The notes beneath the pieces were generated by a model that was not told where the DNA came from, did not search any database, and was given only the letters and a program-made list of their open reading frames with translations. The position numbers and the translations under genes were made by a program. Below are positions 17,536 through 25,394 of a stretch of 64,000 bases of DNA, piece after piece. Source of the stretch: Vagococcus_D sp963518325 (GTDB lineage: Bacteria; Bacillota; Bacilli; Lactobacillales; Vagococcaceae); the NCBI RefSeq assembly GCF_963518325.1, contig NZ_CAUQJB010000003.1, forward strand, positions 124,001-188,000, read 5' to 3'. Every line of letters starts with the position of its first letter. Positions within the stretch are counted from its first letter, which is position 1.

Positions 17536-18942
17536 TTAATGGACGAGTTGGATGAGACAAATGATAAAAGCAACGCCTAAAAAGCCAGCGATGACTTTTT
17601 CATAAGTCAGAAATAGTTGCTTGTGATAAGTTCGTTGAACAAAAGCGAAGAGCAAGGTACCAGGGAAAAATAACATAACAGTTAGCAATAAATACCAGAC
17701 ACCGGAGGCATAAGCCAGCCAGAGCATGTAAACGGTGGCAATCAGACCGACCACCATATTTCGGGTGAAATCATGACTTCGCTCAGCTTGCAAGGTGTAT
17801 TTAATCTGATACAAGGCCACGAAAGCATAGGGCAAAAGCACAGTGGAAGAGGCAAGAGAGGCCATTAGCGTATAAGCCTGATCCGTCACTAAAAAGGAGA
17901 GTAAGAATAGTTGGACAATCAGGTTAGTAATAAAAAGGGAATGAATCGGCATGCCACTTTTATTTTCTTTTAAGAAAAACTTGGGAAATAACTGGTCTTT
18001 TCCTGCTTGGTAAGCCACTTCTTCAGCTAGTAAGGTATTGGCAATCCAAGCCCCGAAGATTGAGATAATCACGCCAATATTCACGATGATCGCCCCTGAT
18101 TTTCCGATGACCCGTTCCAGTACAAAGGCCATTGCTGGGCGATCCAAGCCTTTTAATTCGGCTTGACTCATAATGCCAAACGACAGTACTGTCACCGACA
18201 TGTAAATCAAGGTAACGGCAGCAAAGCCCAAAAGGGTGGCTTTTCCGACATCGCTGCGCTTTTTGGCGCGACCGGAAAAGACAACGGCGCCTTCAATTCC
18301 GATAAACACCCAAACCGTGATTAACATTGTCCCCTTAACTTGCGATAAAACCTCAGAAAAGCTAAAATTACCACTGAGAGTTCCCCAAAAATCATCAGAG
18401 AAAACACCCATCTTGAAGCCACCAATCACACAGACTAAAAAAATGACCAAGGGAACTAGCTTTGCCATCATCACTAAATTATTGATAAAGGAAGCTTTGT
18501 CCAACCCCCGGCAAATCATCACGTGCATCAACCATAAAATAATTGAGGCACCAATGATGGACGCCACATTTTGCCCACCAGCAAAAACAGGGAAGAAGTA
18601 ACCAATGGCACTAAATAACAAGGTACCAAAGGCAACGTTACCTAAGATCACCGAAATCCAATAGCCCCAAACAGAGTTGAACCCCATGTAATTACCAAAA
18701 CCGGTTTTAGCGTAGCTAAAAATGCCAGCATCTAAATCAGGCCGTTTGGTATTTAGATTTTGCATACAAAAAGCGAGAGACCCCATTCCGAGGCCGGCAA
18801 CTAACCAACCGACTAACGTAGCACCAGCTGAAGCTGTTTGCGCCATATCTGACATTAAATTGAAAATGCCGGCACCGATAATGGCGCTAATAATAATGCC
18901 GACTAATGAGAGTAGATTTAATTTTTTTTCTTCCGTTTTCAT
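17536..18942 (-). CDS. APC-family amino acid antiporter, ArcD/ArcE-like
   Basis: The protein of about 468 residues has roughly twelve transmembrane helices and begins with the APC signature LVGIIISAIIGAGIFNLM. It resembles arginine/ornithine and related antiporters of lactic acid bacteria. In this operon it most likely brings in the DDAH substrate or citrulline and exports ornithine; the exact pair cannot be read from sequence. Of two ATGs, 18942 lies 8 nt after AGGAGG, while 18948 would be only 2 nt away, so 18942 is used. It lies 28 bp upstream of arcB. Confidence 0.87.
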   Translation of the reverse strand: MKTEEKKLNLLSLVGIIISAIIGAGIFNLMSDMAQTASAGATLVGWLVAGLGMGSLAFCMQNLNTKRPDLDAGIFSYAKTGFGNYMGFNSVWGYWISVILGNVAFGTLLFSAIGYFFPVFAGGQNVASIIGASIILWLMHVMICRGLDKASFINNLVMMAKLVPLVIFLVCVIGGFKMGVFSDDFWGTLSGNFSFSEVLSQVKGTMLITVWVFIGIEGAVVFSGRAKKRSDVGKATLLGFAAVTLIYMSVTVLSFGIMSQAELKGLDRPAMAFVLERVIGKSGAIIVNIGVIISIFGAWIANTLLAEEVAYQAGKDQLFPKFFLKENKSGMPIHSLFITNLIVQLFLLSFLVTDQAYTLMASLASSTVLLPYAFVALYQIKYTLQAERSHDFTRNMVVGLIATVYMLWLAYASGVWYLLLTVMLFFPGTLLFAFVQRTYHKQLFLTYEKVIAGFLGVAFIICLIQLVH

Positions 18943-18989
18943 CTCCATAATCCTCCTAAGTTCAATCACTTGGAAGTTCTTCGCGTCAA

Positions 18990-19025
18990 AATAGAAAGCA
19001 TCGCCCTGCTCCTTCGAGCGATGCT
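18990..19025 (-). terminator. Weak hairpin between ddaH and the antiporter gene
   Basis: On the minus strand AGCATCGC pairs with GCGATGCT (19025-19018 with 19004-18997), followed by TTCTATTTT. It could reduce read-through from ddaH into the arcD-like gene, or act as a processing site. Confidence 0.55.
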
Positions 19026-19035
19026 AGTGAGAAAG

Positions 19036-19803
19036 CTAGAATCGAAGAGATAGGCAACTTAAGCCGCCATCGATTTTTCTGAATTCAGAGGTGTCTACCA
19101 AAATCACATCATAGCCCAAGTCTTCAATTTTCTTTTGAATGGTTGGATAACCTTCTGGAACGAGAACGTGGTCATTAACCCAGATGCAATTGGCTCCGTA
19201 AGCTTCGTTCTCAGGGACCTCAATTCGGTTAAAGCTAGCAAACTCAGGATCGTCGACAAATTCTCCAGCAACTAATAAATTATTGTTTTCAAGATATGCT
19301 AAGCCAGTTTTTAAGTGAAGGACTTTTTTGAGTGTCACAATTGATCCGGTTAAGCCGTATTTTTCTAAAATTTGAATCATCTGTTCACCACCTGCTCGAT
19401 TGGTTCGTGCAGATTCACCGATGTAAAAATGATCCCCAACCATCATAATATCCCCTGCTTCAACGGTTCCTGGGGCTTCGATTTGCTCAACATGGTCATA
19501 TAATTGTTCCAGAGTAGCCCGCATGTCCGCTAGTTCGGCCTCTTGGCGACGTGTCTCAGCGCCTGGTCGAGTGATAATCGCACATTTACTTGTACAAAGG
19601 GCCACATCTTCAACAAAACAGGAGTCAGGAAACTGGTTTTTTGGTTCTAAAACAGTCACTGTAACACCTGTTTTAGTTAGAGCGCTTACATAATTTTCGT
19701 GCTGGACAAGTGCCTTCTCGTAAATTGGTTGGCCTAAATTTGCACTAGTAAGACCATCGGAAATACTGGCAGAAGGGACACGGACAATCACATTTTTAAA
19801 CAT
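19036..19803 (-). CDS. ddaH: Dimethylarginine dimethylaminohydrolase (DDAH)
   Basis: The 255-residue member of the guanidino-group-modifying superfamily hydrolyses N-omega-methylated arginines to citrulline plus methylamine or dimethylamine. Residues match Pseudomonas aeruginosa DDAH almost position for position: Asp60, Glu65 and Asp66 (FPDSCFVEDVA), Arg85, Glu115, Arg133, His163 (LHLKTG) and nucleophile Cys250 (GGLSCLSLRF). Arginine deiminases are about 400 residues, so this is not ArcA. It is the first gene of an operon with a citrulline-using OTC and carbamate kinase. The ATG at 19803 follows AAAGAAAGG. The promoter at 19834-19863 is overlapped by a palindrome. Confidence 0.9.
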   Translation of the reverse strand: MFKNVIVRVPSASISDGLTSANLGQPIYEKALVQHENYVSALTKTGVTVTVLEPKNQFPDSCFVEDVALCTSKCAIITRPGAETRRQEAELADMRATLEQLYDHVEQIEAPGTVEAGDIMMVGDHFYIGESARTNRAGGEQMIQILEKYGLTGSIVTLKKVLHLKTGLAYLENNNLLVAGEFVDDPEFASFNRIEVPENEAYGANCIWVNDHVLVPEGYPTIQKKIEDLGYDVILVDTSEFRKIDGGLSCLSLRF

Positions 19804-19824
19804 AATTTTACCTTCTTTCTTTTT

Positions 19825-19843
19825 ATTGTATATAGTATACAAT
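19825..19843. promoter_or_regulatory. Putative GntR operator
   Basis: The perfect palindrome ATTGTATA-TAG-TATACAAT covers the -10 box of the ddaH promoter. A diverged copy (GGTATAC...GTACAC, about 19903-19919) overlaps the probable extended -10 TGGTATACT of the GntR gene. This geometry suggests repression of both genes by the GntR protein; this is inference. Confidence 0.65.
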
Positions 19844-19863
19844 TCTTGTGATGTTTTTGTCAA
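19834..19863 (-). promoter_or_regulatory. Promoter of the ddaH operon
   Basis: Reading the minus strand, TTGACA (19863-19858), an 18-bp spacer and TATACT (19839-19834) form a near-consensus promoter. Its -10 box lies inside the palindrome at 19825-19843. Confidence 0.8.
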
Positions 19864-19941
19864 TACTTTTTTTGAGAGCGCTGTTTTTATGACTCTCAAC
19901 GTGGTATACTAGATGTACACAATGGGTAAAGGAGCGGGAAT

Positions 19942-20589
19942 ATGGCAGAAGTTATCTCACAAAAACAACACATATATAATTTTATTTCAAGAGAAATAAG
20001 TCATGGAAACCTTGAATACAATAGCCGATTGACGGAACAGTATATTACGGATAAGTTAAAGATTAGTCGAACGCCTGTTAGAGAAGGCTTGTTTCAATTG
20101 GCCGCAGATGGCATTTTGGAACACACGCCGAGAAAAGGGTTTCGCATCAAAAAATTGACACAAGAAGAAGTCGTTGAAATTTATGAAATAATTGGTGTGC
20201 TAGATGGTAAAGCAGCAGCTTTAGCCTTACCTAAGCTCGCAGAAGAAGACTTTGCCAATATGCAATACTTGATTGATGCCATGAATTCAGCTATAAAAAA
20301 TGAATTGTATACAAAATACAATGAACTTCAGTTGGAGTTTCATCAGGTCTATACAAACAAGTGCGGCAATCAATCCCTAATTCAAGGTTTGGAAAAATAC
20401 AAACACGCTTTTTTAGGAATTACCTATAAAAATATCCCAGCAGCGGCGATTCAGGCTACTTTGTATGAAACCAATCAGGAGCATCAGGAAATATTAGCCT
20501 TATTCAAAGCTAAAGAAGTCATGAAACTCCGGTTGTTTATTGAAGATCTTCATTGGAGTGGTGAACGAGCCCAGTATGATATTTGGTAA
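19942..20589 (+). CDS. GntR-family regulator, FadR (FCD) subgroup
   Basis: The 215-residue protein has an N-terminal winged helix (about 10-72; LKISRTPVREGLFQLAADGILEHTPRKGF) and a helical FCD ligand-binding domain (about 80-205) with His residues expected to hold a metal or ligand. FCD regulators usually sense small organic acids or amino acids. It is divergent from ddaH and shares the regulatory region holding two related palindromes, so it probably controls the methylarginine/citrulline operon and itself. The ATG at 19942 follows AAAGGAG. Confidence 0.9.
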   Translation: MAEVISQKQHIYNFISREISHGNLEYNSRLTEQYITDKLKISRTPVREGLFQLAADGILEHTPRKGFRIKKLTQEEVVEIYEIIGVLDGKAAALALPKLAEEDFANMQYLIDAMNSAIKNELYTKYNELQLEFHQVYTNKCGNQSLIQGLEKYKHAFLGITYKNIPAAAIQATLYETNQEHQEILALFKAKEVMKLRLFIEDLHWSGERAQYDIW

Positions 20590-20603
20590 TGATGGAATAA
20601 GGG

Positions 20604-20631
20604 AAAACACTTCTTAGTGAGGTGTTTTTTT
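20604..20631 (+). terminator. Terminator after the GntR gene
   Basis: AAAACACTTC pairs with GAGGTGTTTT (one G-U) and is followed by a T-run. Confidence 0.82.
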
Positions 20632-20766
20632 ACTTCTAGCATTTAATGAAAGGTTAAAAACTTCATTAATGGGTTTGTAGACTTAGACGGTTGATTAAAC
20701 AGATAATAGGCAGTGTTTATATACATTGTTTTAAAAAAAGTAACGCTAAAAAAGAAGGGGAAACTA

Positions 20767-21090
20767 ATGATAAAAAAAGAAGAAATGCCCATATGCGATG
20801 TTGCAACTACTGTGCAATTAGTTGGGAGTAAATGGAAACTGTTAATAATTAGAGATCTTATTTCAGGCTCAAAAAGAACCTCCGAACTTAAACGTTCTTT
20901 GTCAGGTATCTCTCAGAAGGTTTTAACGGAAAGTTTAAGTTCAATGATAGATGATGGACTTGTGAATAGAATTGATTTGAAAAAAGTACCACCCCATGTT
21001 GAGTATCAATTAACGTCTTTAGGAGAGTCGTTTCTTCCAGTTATTGAATCTATGAGGCAATGGGGAAACTATTACAAGTCTCAGATGTAA
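20767..21090 (+). CDS. HxlR-family winged-helix regulator
   Basis: The 107-residue protein has the compact HxlR fold with the hallmark N-terminal Cys10 (MPICDVATTVQLVGSKWKLLII) and the winged helix LKRSLSGISQKVLTESLSSM. Family members sense electrophiles, quinones or aldehydes through that Cys, or other ligands. The ATG at 20767 follows AGAAGGGG by 6 nt; a longer frame from 20713 lacks a binding site. A perfect 7+7 palindrome lies between it and the next gene, which is probably its target. Confidence 0.9.
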   Translation: MIKKEEMPICDVATTVQLVGSKWKLLIIRDLISGSKRTSELKRSLSGISQKVLTESLSSMIDDGLVNRIDLKKVPPHVEYQLTSLGESFLPVIESMRQWGNYYKSQM

Positions 21091-21095
21091 CTCAT

Positions 21096-21113
21096 AGGTA
21101 CATTTTTGTACCT
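21096..21113. promoter_or_regulatory. Putative HxlR operator
   Basis: The perfect inverted repeat AGGTACA-TTTT-TGTACCT lies just after the HxlR stop codon and before the next gene. HxlR proteins typically bind short palindromes of this size. Confidence 0.6.
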
Positions 21114-21176
21114 ACTTCACAAATTGAGTTTAATAATTTAGTATTAGATTAAGCTGTAAGTGAGGAGAAAAGACGA

Positions 21177-21785
21177 ATGAGTATAGAATTAGTTGAATTT
21201 ACGCCGGTTCATACAACGTCTAAATTAGTCGAATTAGACGGCGAACCTGTTTTGCAAGTAATAAAAAGTGAAAAAATAATGGAATTTGATGAGAATACTT
21301 ATTGTAAGGTAAAAGATACTTCATTTCACAATGGGGTCATCGAAGTCAAAGTTCTAAGTAGATTGTTACCAGATGCGCCAGACTTTGCAAGGGGATTTAT
21401 TGGGATTGCTTTTCGAATTAGTCAGGACGATTCATCATTTGAATCATTTTATATCAGGCCAACAAATGGAAGAGTGGCTGATCCGATTAGAAAAAATAGA
21501 GGAACGCAATATTTTTCCTATCCCAATTACACCTTTGAATACTTTAGAGACCGAGGGATGACTGACTTTGAATCTCCTGCAGATATAGGTTTGGATGAAT
21601 GGATAACAATAAAGGCTGTTATTAGAGATCAAAGGGCAACATTCTATGTCAACGGGGGAGATAGACCAACTCTGGTGGTGGATCATTTACTATTAGGTGC
21701 TGAAGCAAGAGGGTCGATTGGTCTTTTTGTGGACGTTGGTACCCAGGGGTTCTTTAAAGAGTTAAAGATTACGTCATACGATTAG
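21177..21785 (+). CDS. Concanavalin-like jelly-roll domain protein (LamG/DUF1080-like)
   Basis: The 202-residue protein without a signal peptide is predicted to be almost wholly beta-strand, with features of a carbohydrate-binding or glucanase-type jelly roll: GFIGIAFRIS, FESFYIRPTNGR, WITIKAVIRDQRATFYVNG and RGSIGLFVDVGTQGFF. These resemble DUF1080/LamG folds, but no catalytic residues can be assigned. Being cytoplasmic and next to an HxlR regulator, it may act on a small sugar or glycoside; this is speculative. AGGAG lies upstream of the ATG at 21177. Confidence 0.6.
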   Translation: MSIELVEFTPVHTTSKLVELDGEPVLQVIKSEKIMEFDENTYCKVKDTSFHNGVIEVKVLSRLLPDAPDFARGFIGIAFRISQDDSSFESFYIRPTNGRVADPIRKNRGTQYFSYPNYTFEYFRDRGMTDFESPADIGLDEWITIKAVIRDQRATFYVNGGDRPTLVVDHLLLGAEARGSIGLFVDVGTQGFFKELKITSYD

Positions 21786-21836
21786 CACACTAACCGTGAA
21801 ACTTTTTTAAGTCACATTAATAGTAATAGTGTTATG

Positions 21837-21866
21837 GGTGAGTAGATTATGTTTACTCATCTTTTT
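21837..21866 (+). terminator. Terminator after the jelly-roll gene
   Basis: GGTGAGTA pairs with TACTCATC (one G-U) and is followed by five T. Confidence 0.75.
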
Positions 21867-21970
21867 GGTTTAGATAGAGAAATTCAATGATACCAAGAGA
21901 TCGAATAATTGCAGGGGGGCTATTAATTATCATTTATTTTTAGTGTTGCATTTAATGTGTTAATTCTGCT

Positions 21971-22000
21971 TGACAAAAAGAACGTATGTTCGGTATAATT
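21971..22000 (+). promoter_or_regulatory. Strong promoter with LexA (SOS) box in the spacer
   Basis: TTGACA (21971-21976) and TATAAT (21995-22000) are both perfect, 18 bp apart. The spacer contains AGAACGTATGTTCG, which fits the Gram-positive LexA/DinR box CGAACNNNNGTTCG except for the first base. A repressor bound here would block the polymerase. Confidence 0.75.
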
Positions 22001-22006
22001 TAAATG

Positions 22007-22141
22007 TGTCTTATTTAGTAGAATGAGTAAAAGATAAGTCGAATTGTTTGCAACTGATACTTATTCTTGTAAAAATGGATGATAAGTAACAATTGGCATT
22101 GACAAAAGAAAAAGCTCATGTCTTTCTTTTGTCTTTTTTTT
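22007..22141 (+). ncRNA. Short terminated leader or small RNA under the LexA-box promoter
   Basis: From the predicted start near 22007 to the T-run at 22141 is about 135 nt with no open frame longer than a few codons. It contains ATAAGT (about 22035), ACTTAT (about 22061) and a second ATAAGT (about 22081), which could pair in two exclusive ways, and ends in a terminator (22101-22141) about 28 bp before the ABC transporter GTG. It could be an attenuating leader of that operon or a separate SOS-induced RNA. No known riboswitch class was recognised. Confidence 0.5.
22101..22141 (+). terminator. Terminator hairpin upstream of the betaine-type transporter
   Basis: An 11-bp perfect stem GACAAAAGAAA/TTTCTTTTGTC (22101-22111 with 22123-22133) is followed by at least seven T. 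Confidence 0.85.
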
Positions 22142-22168
22142 ATCCAAACTAAGAAACGAGGTGGTTCT

Positions 22169-23140
22169 GTGCTTGAATTTAAGAATGTCTCGAAGCGTTA
22201 TAACCAACAGACGGTTCTTGATACGATTTGCTTAACGGTCAAGGAAGGAGAGTTTTTTGTCCTTGTTGGCCCCAGTGGTAGCGGAAAGACAACGACATTA
22301 AAAATGATTAATCGCTTAATCGATCCTTCAGAAGGGGATATTTACCTTCATAAAAAAGAATTAATGACTTATAATTTAAAAGAATTAAGGTTGTCAATCG
22401 GGTATGTTTTACAGCAAATTGCACTCTTTCCTAATTTGACGGTTCAGGAAAATATTGAGTTAATCCCAGAATTAAAAAAATGGCCAAAAGTCAAACGGGA
22501 AAAACGAGTACGGGAATTATTGACATTGGTTAATTTAGAACCTGATAAGTACTTGAAGCGAAAGCCTTCTGAACTATCTGGTGGGGAACAACAACGGGTC
22601 GGAATCCTACGGGCGATTGCGGCCAAGCCCGATGTTATTTTAATGGATGAACCTTTCAGTGCCTTGGACCCAATTGCTCGTCAGCAGTTGCAAGAACTAA
22701 TCAAAGAAATTCACCATGAGATTAAAAGTACGATTGTCTTTGTCACCCATGATATGAAGGAAGCCCTTGAACTTGGTGATCGTATTTGCATCATGCGAAA
22801 TGGGAAAATTGTTCAAATAGACACGCCTGACATGATTCAGCAACACCCTGAAAATGACTTTGTAGCAGAATTTTTTAAACAGGAACAGAGTCAAGGCGGT
22901 GTGGATTTCTTAGGATTAACAGTGGCCGATGTACTAGTCAAGAGTCAAAATCCCATTATTCATCAGGAAGAAACGGTCAGCGTCAGTCCAGAGTTGCCTT
23001 TAGTCGAGCTAATTGAGTTGATTCAACGGCACCAGATCGTCTCGGTTGTGGTCGATCATCAACTAGTTGGGACGATTTCCAACGATGACCTTCTGCATTT
23101 CCTCCAAGTGGAATTAAAGGAGGTGACGGTCAATGGCTAA
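22169..23140 (+). CDS. Osmoprotectant (glycine betaine/choline-type) ABC transporter ATPase
   Basis: The 323-residue ATPase has Walker A (VGPSGSGKTT), signature LSGGEQQRVG, Walker B (VILMDEPFSALD) and switch His (FVTHDMKEAL), followed by a C-terminal CBS-like region (about 255-320), as in OpuCA/BusAA-type ATPases that couple transport to ionic strength or nucleotides. The start is GTG 22169 with GAGGTG upstream; the longer frame from 22118 runs through the terminator and is unlikely. It overlaps the permease gene by 8 nt. No cysteine-ligand data can fix the substrate. Confidence 0.9.
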   Translation: MLEFKNVSKRYNQQTVLDTICLTVKEGEFFVLVGPSGSGKTTTLKMINRLIDPSEGDIYLHKKELMTYNLKELRLSIGYVLQQIALFPNLTVQENIELIPELKKWPKVKREKRVRELLTLVNLEPDKYLKRKPSELSGGEQQRVGILRAIAAKPDVILMDEPFSALDPIARQQLQELIKEIHHEIKSTIVFVTHDMKEALELGDRICIMRNGKIVQIDTPDMIQQHPENDFVAEFFKQEQSQGGVDFLGLTVADVLVKSQNPIIHQEETVSVSPELPLVELIELIQRHQIVSVVVDHQLVGTISNDDLLHFLQVELKEVTVNG

Positions 23141-24638
23141 TTTTATGGAAACCTTGGTCAGTCGCCAGGATGATTTGTTAAAAGCGTTATTGGAGCATGT
23201 TGAAATTTCACTCTTTTCGTTATTGATTGCCATCTTAATTGCCGTTCCAGTGGCGATTTTACTGACAAATTATCAAAAAGCGGCAGAGTTTGTCCTGCAA
23301 ATTACGGGAATCCTGCAGACGATTCCTTCACTGGCACTATTAGGATTACTGATTCCTTTAATTGGGATTGGCTCAGGTCCAGCGATTGTCGCCTTGGTAG
23401 TTTATGCTCTTTTTCCTATTTTACAGAGTAGCTATACGGGGCTGATAGAAATTGATGAGTCGCTGGAAGAAGCGGCAGAAGCTTTTGGTTTAAGCAAGAG
23501 GCAAAAGTTAATTAAACTGGAATTACCTTTGGCATTGCCGATGATTATTGCAGGAATTCGGACAGCTACGGTGATGATCATTGGGACAGCGACTTTAGCG
23601 GCCTTGATTGGCGCTGGAGGCTTGGGAACCTTTATCCTCTTGGGAATTGATCGCAATAATATTAACTTGATTTTAATTGGGGCAATTTCTTCAGCGTTGT
23701 TGGCGGTGCTGTTTAACTTTGGAATTCGTTACTTGGAAAAAGCTAGCGGCAAAAAAATCGCCGTGGTTTTTGCTGCCTTGTTATTATTTTTAGGAGGCAC
23801 TTTTTTCTATTCGTCCGGGCAGCGTCAAGAGTTAACCATTGCTGGTAAATTAGGCTCAGAGCCGGATATTTTAATAAACATGTACAAAGAGTTGATTGAA
23901 GAACAGACGGATATTTCAGTGGAATTGAAAGAAAACTTTGGGAAGACAACCTTTCTTTACAACGCCTTAAAATCAGCTGAAATTGACCTTTATCCGGAAT
24001 TTTCTGGAACAGTTTTAGAAAGCTTTATCAAAAAGGACGTGTCTTATTCAAATAACCCTCAAGAGGTTTATGAATTAGCCAGAGATGAGATAAACGCTCA
24101 AGATAAGTTTGCCTTTTTAGAACCTATGAGTTATCAAAATACGTATGCCATTGCTGTGAAGCGTGACTTTGCTGAAGAACACCATCTTAAAACAATCTCT
24201 GATTTAAAGAAGGTTCAAAATCAGTTGACAGGTGGCTTTACCTTGGAGTTTATCGATCGTGAGGATGGCTTAAAGGGCATTGAGTCTCTTTATGGTTTGA
24301 CACTGACGACTAAGTCGATGGAACCGGCATTACGCTATCAGGCCATTAAAAATGGTGAGGTTAACGTCATAGACGCTTATTCAACTGACAGTGAGTTAAA
24401 ACAATACGACTTAGTGATTTTACAAGATGACAAAGAACTATTCCCCCCTTATCAGGGCGCACCATTGATGCGGCAGGAAACTCTGGAAAAATACCCTGAA
24501 TTAGAGGGCATTCTCAATCAGCTTGCCGGCAAAATTACCGAGGAAGAGATGAGTGAGATGAATTACGATGTCAACGTGAATGGTGAGGCACCAAGTGACG
24601 TTGCCCATGCTTATTTGGTAAAACATCAGTTGCTTTAA
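23133..24638 (+). CDS. Osmoprotectant ABC transporter permease fused to substrate-binding domain
   Basis: The 501-residue fusion has about five to six transmembrane helices in residues 1-210 forming the permease (motif EEAAEAFGLSKRQKLIKLELPLALPMI), followed by an extracytoplasmic OpuAC-type binding domain from about residue 230 (LTIAGKLGSEPDILINMYKELIE onward). Such permease-binding protein fusions are known for OpuC/BusAB-like systems. It acts with the preceding ATPase at the membrane to import betaine, carnitine or choline, as known for the family; the substrate here is not proven. Confidence 0.92.
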   Translation: MANFMETLVSRQDDLLKALLEHVEISLFSLLIAILIAVPVAILLTNYQKAAEFVLQITGILQTIPSLALLGLLIPLIGIGSGPAIVALVVYALFPILQSSYTGLIEIDESLEEAAEAFGLSKRQKLIKLELPLALPMIIAGIRTATVMIIGTATLAALIGAGGLGTFILLGIDRNNINLILIGAISSALLAVLFNFGIRYLEKASGKKIAVVFAALLLFLGGTFFYSSGQRQELTIAGKLGSEPDILINMYKELIEEQTDISVELKENFGKTTFLYNALKSAEIDLYPEFSGTVLESFIKKDVSYSNNPQEVYELARDEINAQDKFAFLEPMSYQNTYAIAVKRDFAEEHHLKTISDLKKVQNQLTGGFTLEFIDREDGLKGIESLYGLTLTTKSMEPALRYQAIKNGEVNVIDAYSTDSELKQYDLVILQDDKELFPPYQGAPLMRQETLEKYPELEGILNQLAGKITEEEMSEMNYDVNVNGEAPSDVAHAYLVKHQLL

Positions 24639-24681
24639 ATGTAACAGGAAAAGTTAATCGGGATTGAAATAAGTACCTATC

Positions 24682-24731
24682 GAGATATTAAAATAAGGAG
24701 CATCTAAAGAGAGTTCCTTATTTGGTATCTC
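24682..24731 (+). terminator. Imperfect hairpin after the ABC transporter
   Basis: GAGATATTAAAATAAGGA pairs with TCCTTATTTGGTATCTC with mismatches. The T-run is poor, so this may be a terminator or another structure. Confidence 0.45.
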
Positions 24732-24796
24732 TATTTCAACATTAAGATTCGCCTTTTGTACGGGGAAATGGTAAAATTAGTTATGAGGTGATGACA

Positions 24797-25384
24797 ATGC
24801 TAAGTAAAAAAGTATTAGCGGTTTTTGAAAAATATAACGGGACGTTACCAACCAAGTTAGCTCATAAAAATGGGATAGATAAGGAAACACTCAGAAAAGC
24901 TTATCTACGTGGAGATATTGAACGACCTTTCAGAGGTGTCTATTTATTACCAAATTCGCTCTTGGATGATTTGTTCAGTACCCAAGTGGTCCTAAGTAAA
25001 GGCATATACTCTCATGAAACAGCTATGATGTTATATGGTTACAGCACATTTGTGCCACATGAATTTCATATGACTTTTCCACAAGGGTATCATAATGCTA
25101 CTTTAGTTATTAAGAAAGTTAGGGCGCGGTATGTAGCTAATGCCTTTTATACGTTAGGTGCGACTCAGGTTAAAACATGGGAGGATAATTTTGTGACTGT
25201 TTATGACCGAGAGAGAACGGTCTTAGATATGCTCTCAAGCCCAACAGCCCATGAGTATGAAATTGAAGAAATGCTTACTAACTATTATTTTGATAAAGAT
25301 AAAAATATCAAAAATCTTTTTTATTATGCAAAATTGCTGAATCTTGAGGATTTACTAGAGAGGGTTGTGGTTCCTGTTGCTTAA
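24797..25384 (+). CDS. abiEi: AbiEi-type antitoxin of type IV toxin-antitoxin system
   Basis: The 195-residue protein has an N-terminal winged helix (NGTLPTKLAHKNGIDKETLRKAYLRGDIERPFRGVYLLP) and the AbiEi C-terminal region (YSHETAMMLYGYS, VYDRERTVLDML). In known AbiE systems this protein binds the promoter and counteracts the nucleotidyltransferase toxin, and the pair gives phage resistance by abortive infection. The ATG at 24797 follows GAGGTG; an upstream GTG is within that site. The gene and its partner are more AT-rich than neighbours, suggesting transfer. Confidence 0.9.
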   Translation: MLSKKVLAVFEKYNGTLPTKLAHKNGIDKETLRKAYLRGDIERPFRGVYLLPNSLLDDLFSTQVVLSKGIYSHETAMMLYGYSTFVPHEFHMTFPQGYHNATLVIKKVRARYVANAFYTLGATQVKTWEDNFVTVYDRERTVLDMLSSPTAHEYEIEEMLTNYYFDKDKNIKNLFYYAKLLNLEDLLERVVVPVA

Positions 25385-25394
25385 TAATCAAAAA

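Noticed and set aside
18236..18994. Antisense frames opposite the antiporter gene
   Set aside because: They mirror the coding of a hydrophobic membrane protein on the other strand and lack ribosome binding sites and any family resemblance.
19036..19803. Arginine deiminase (arcA) or agmatine deiminase
   Set aside because: At 255 residues it is far shorter than arginine deiminase (about 400) or agmatine deiminase (about 365), and its residues match DDAH.
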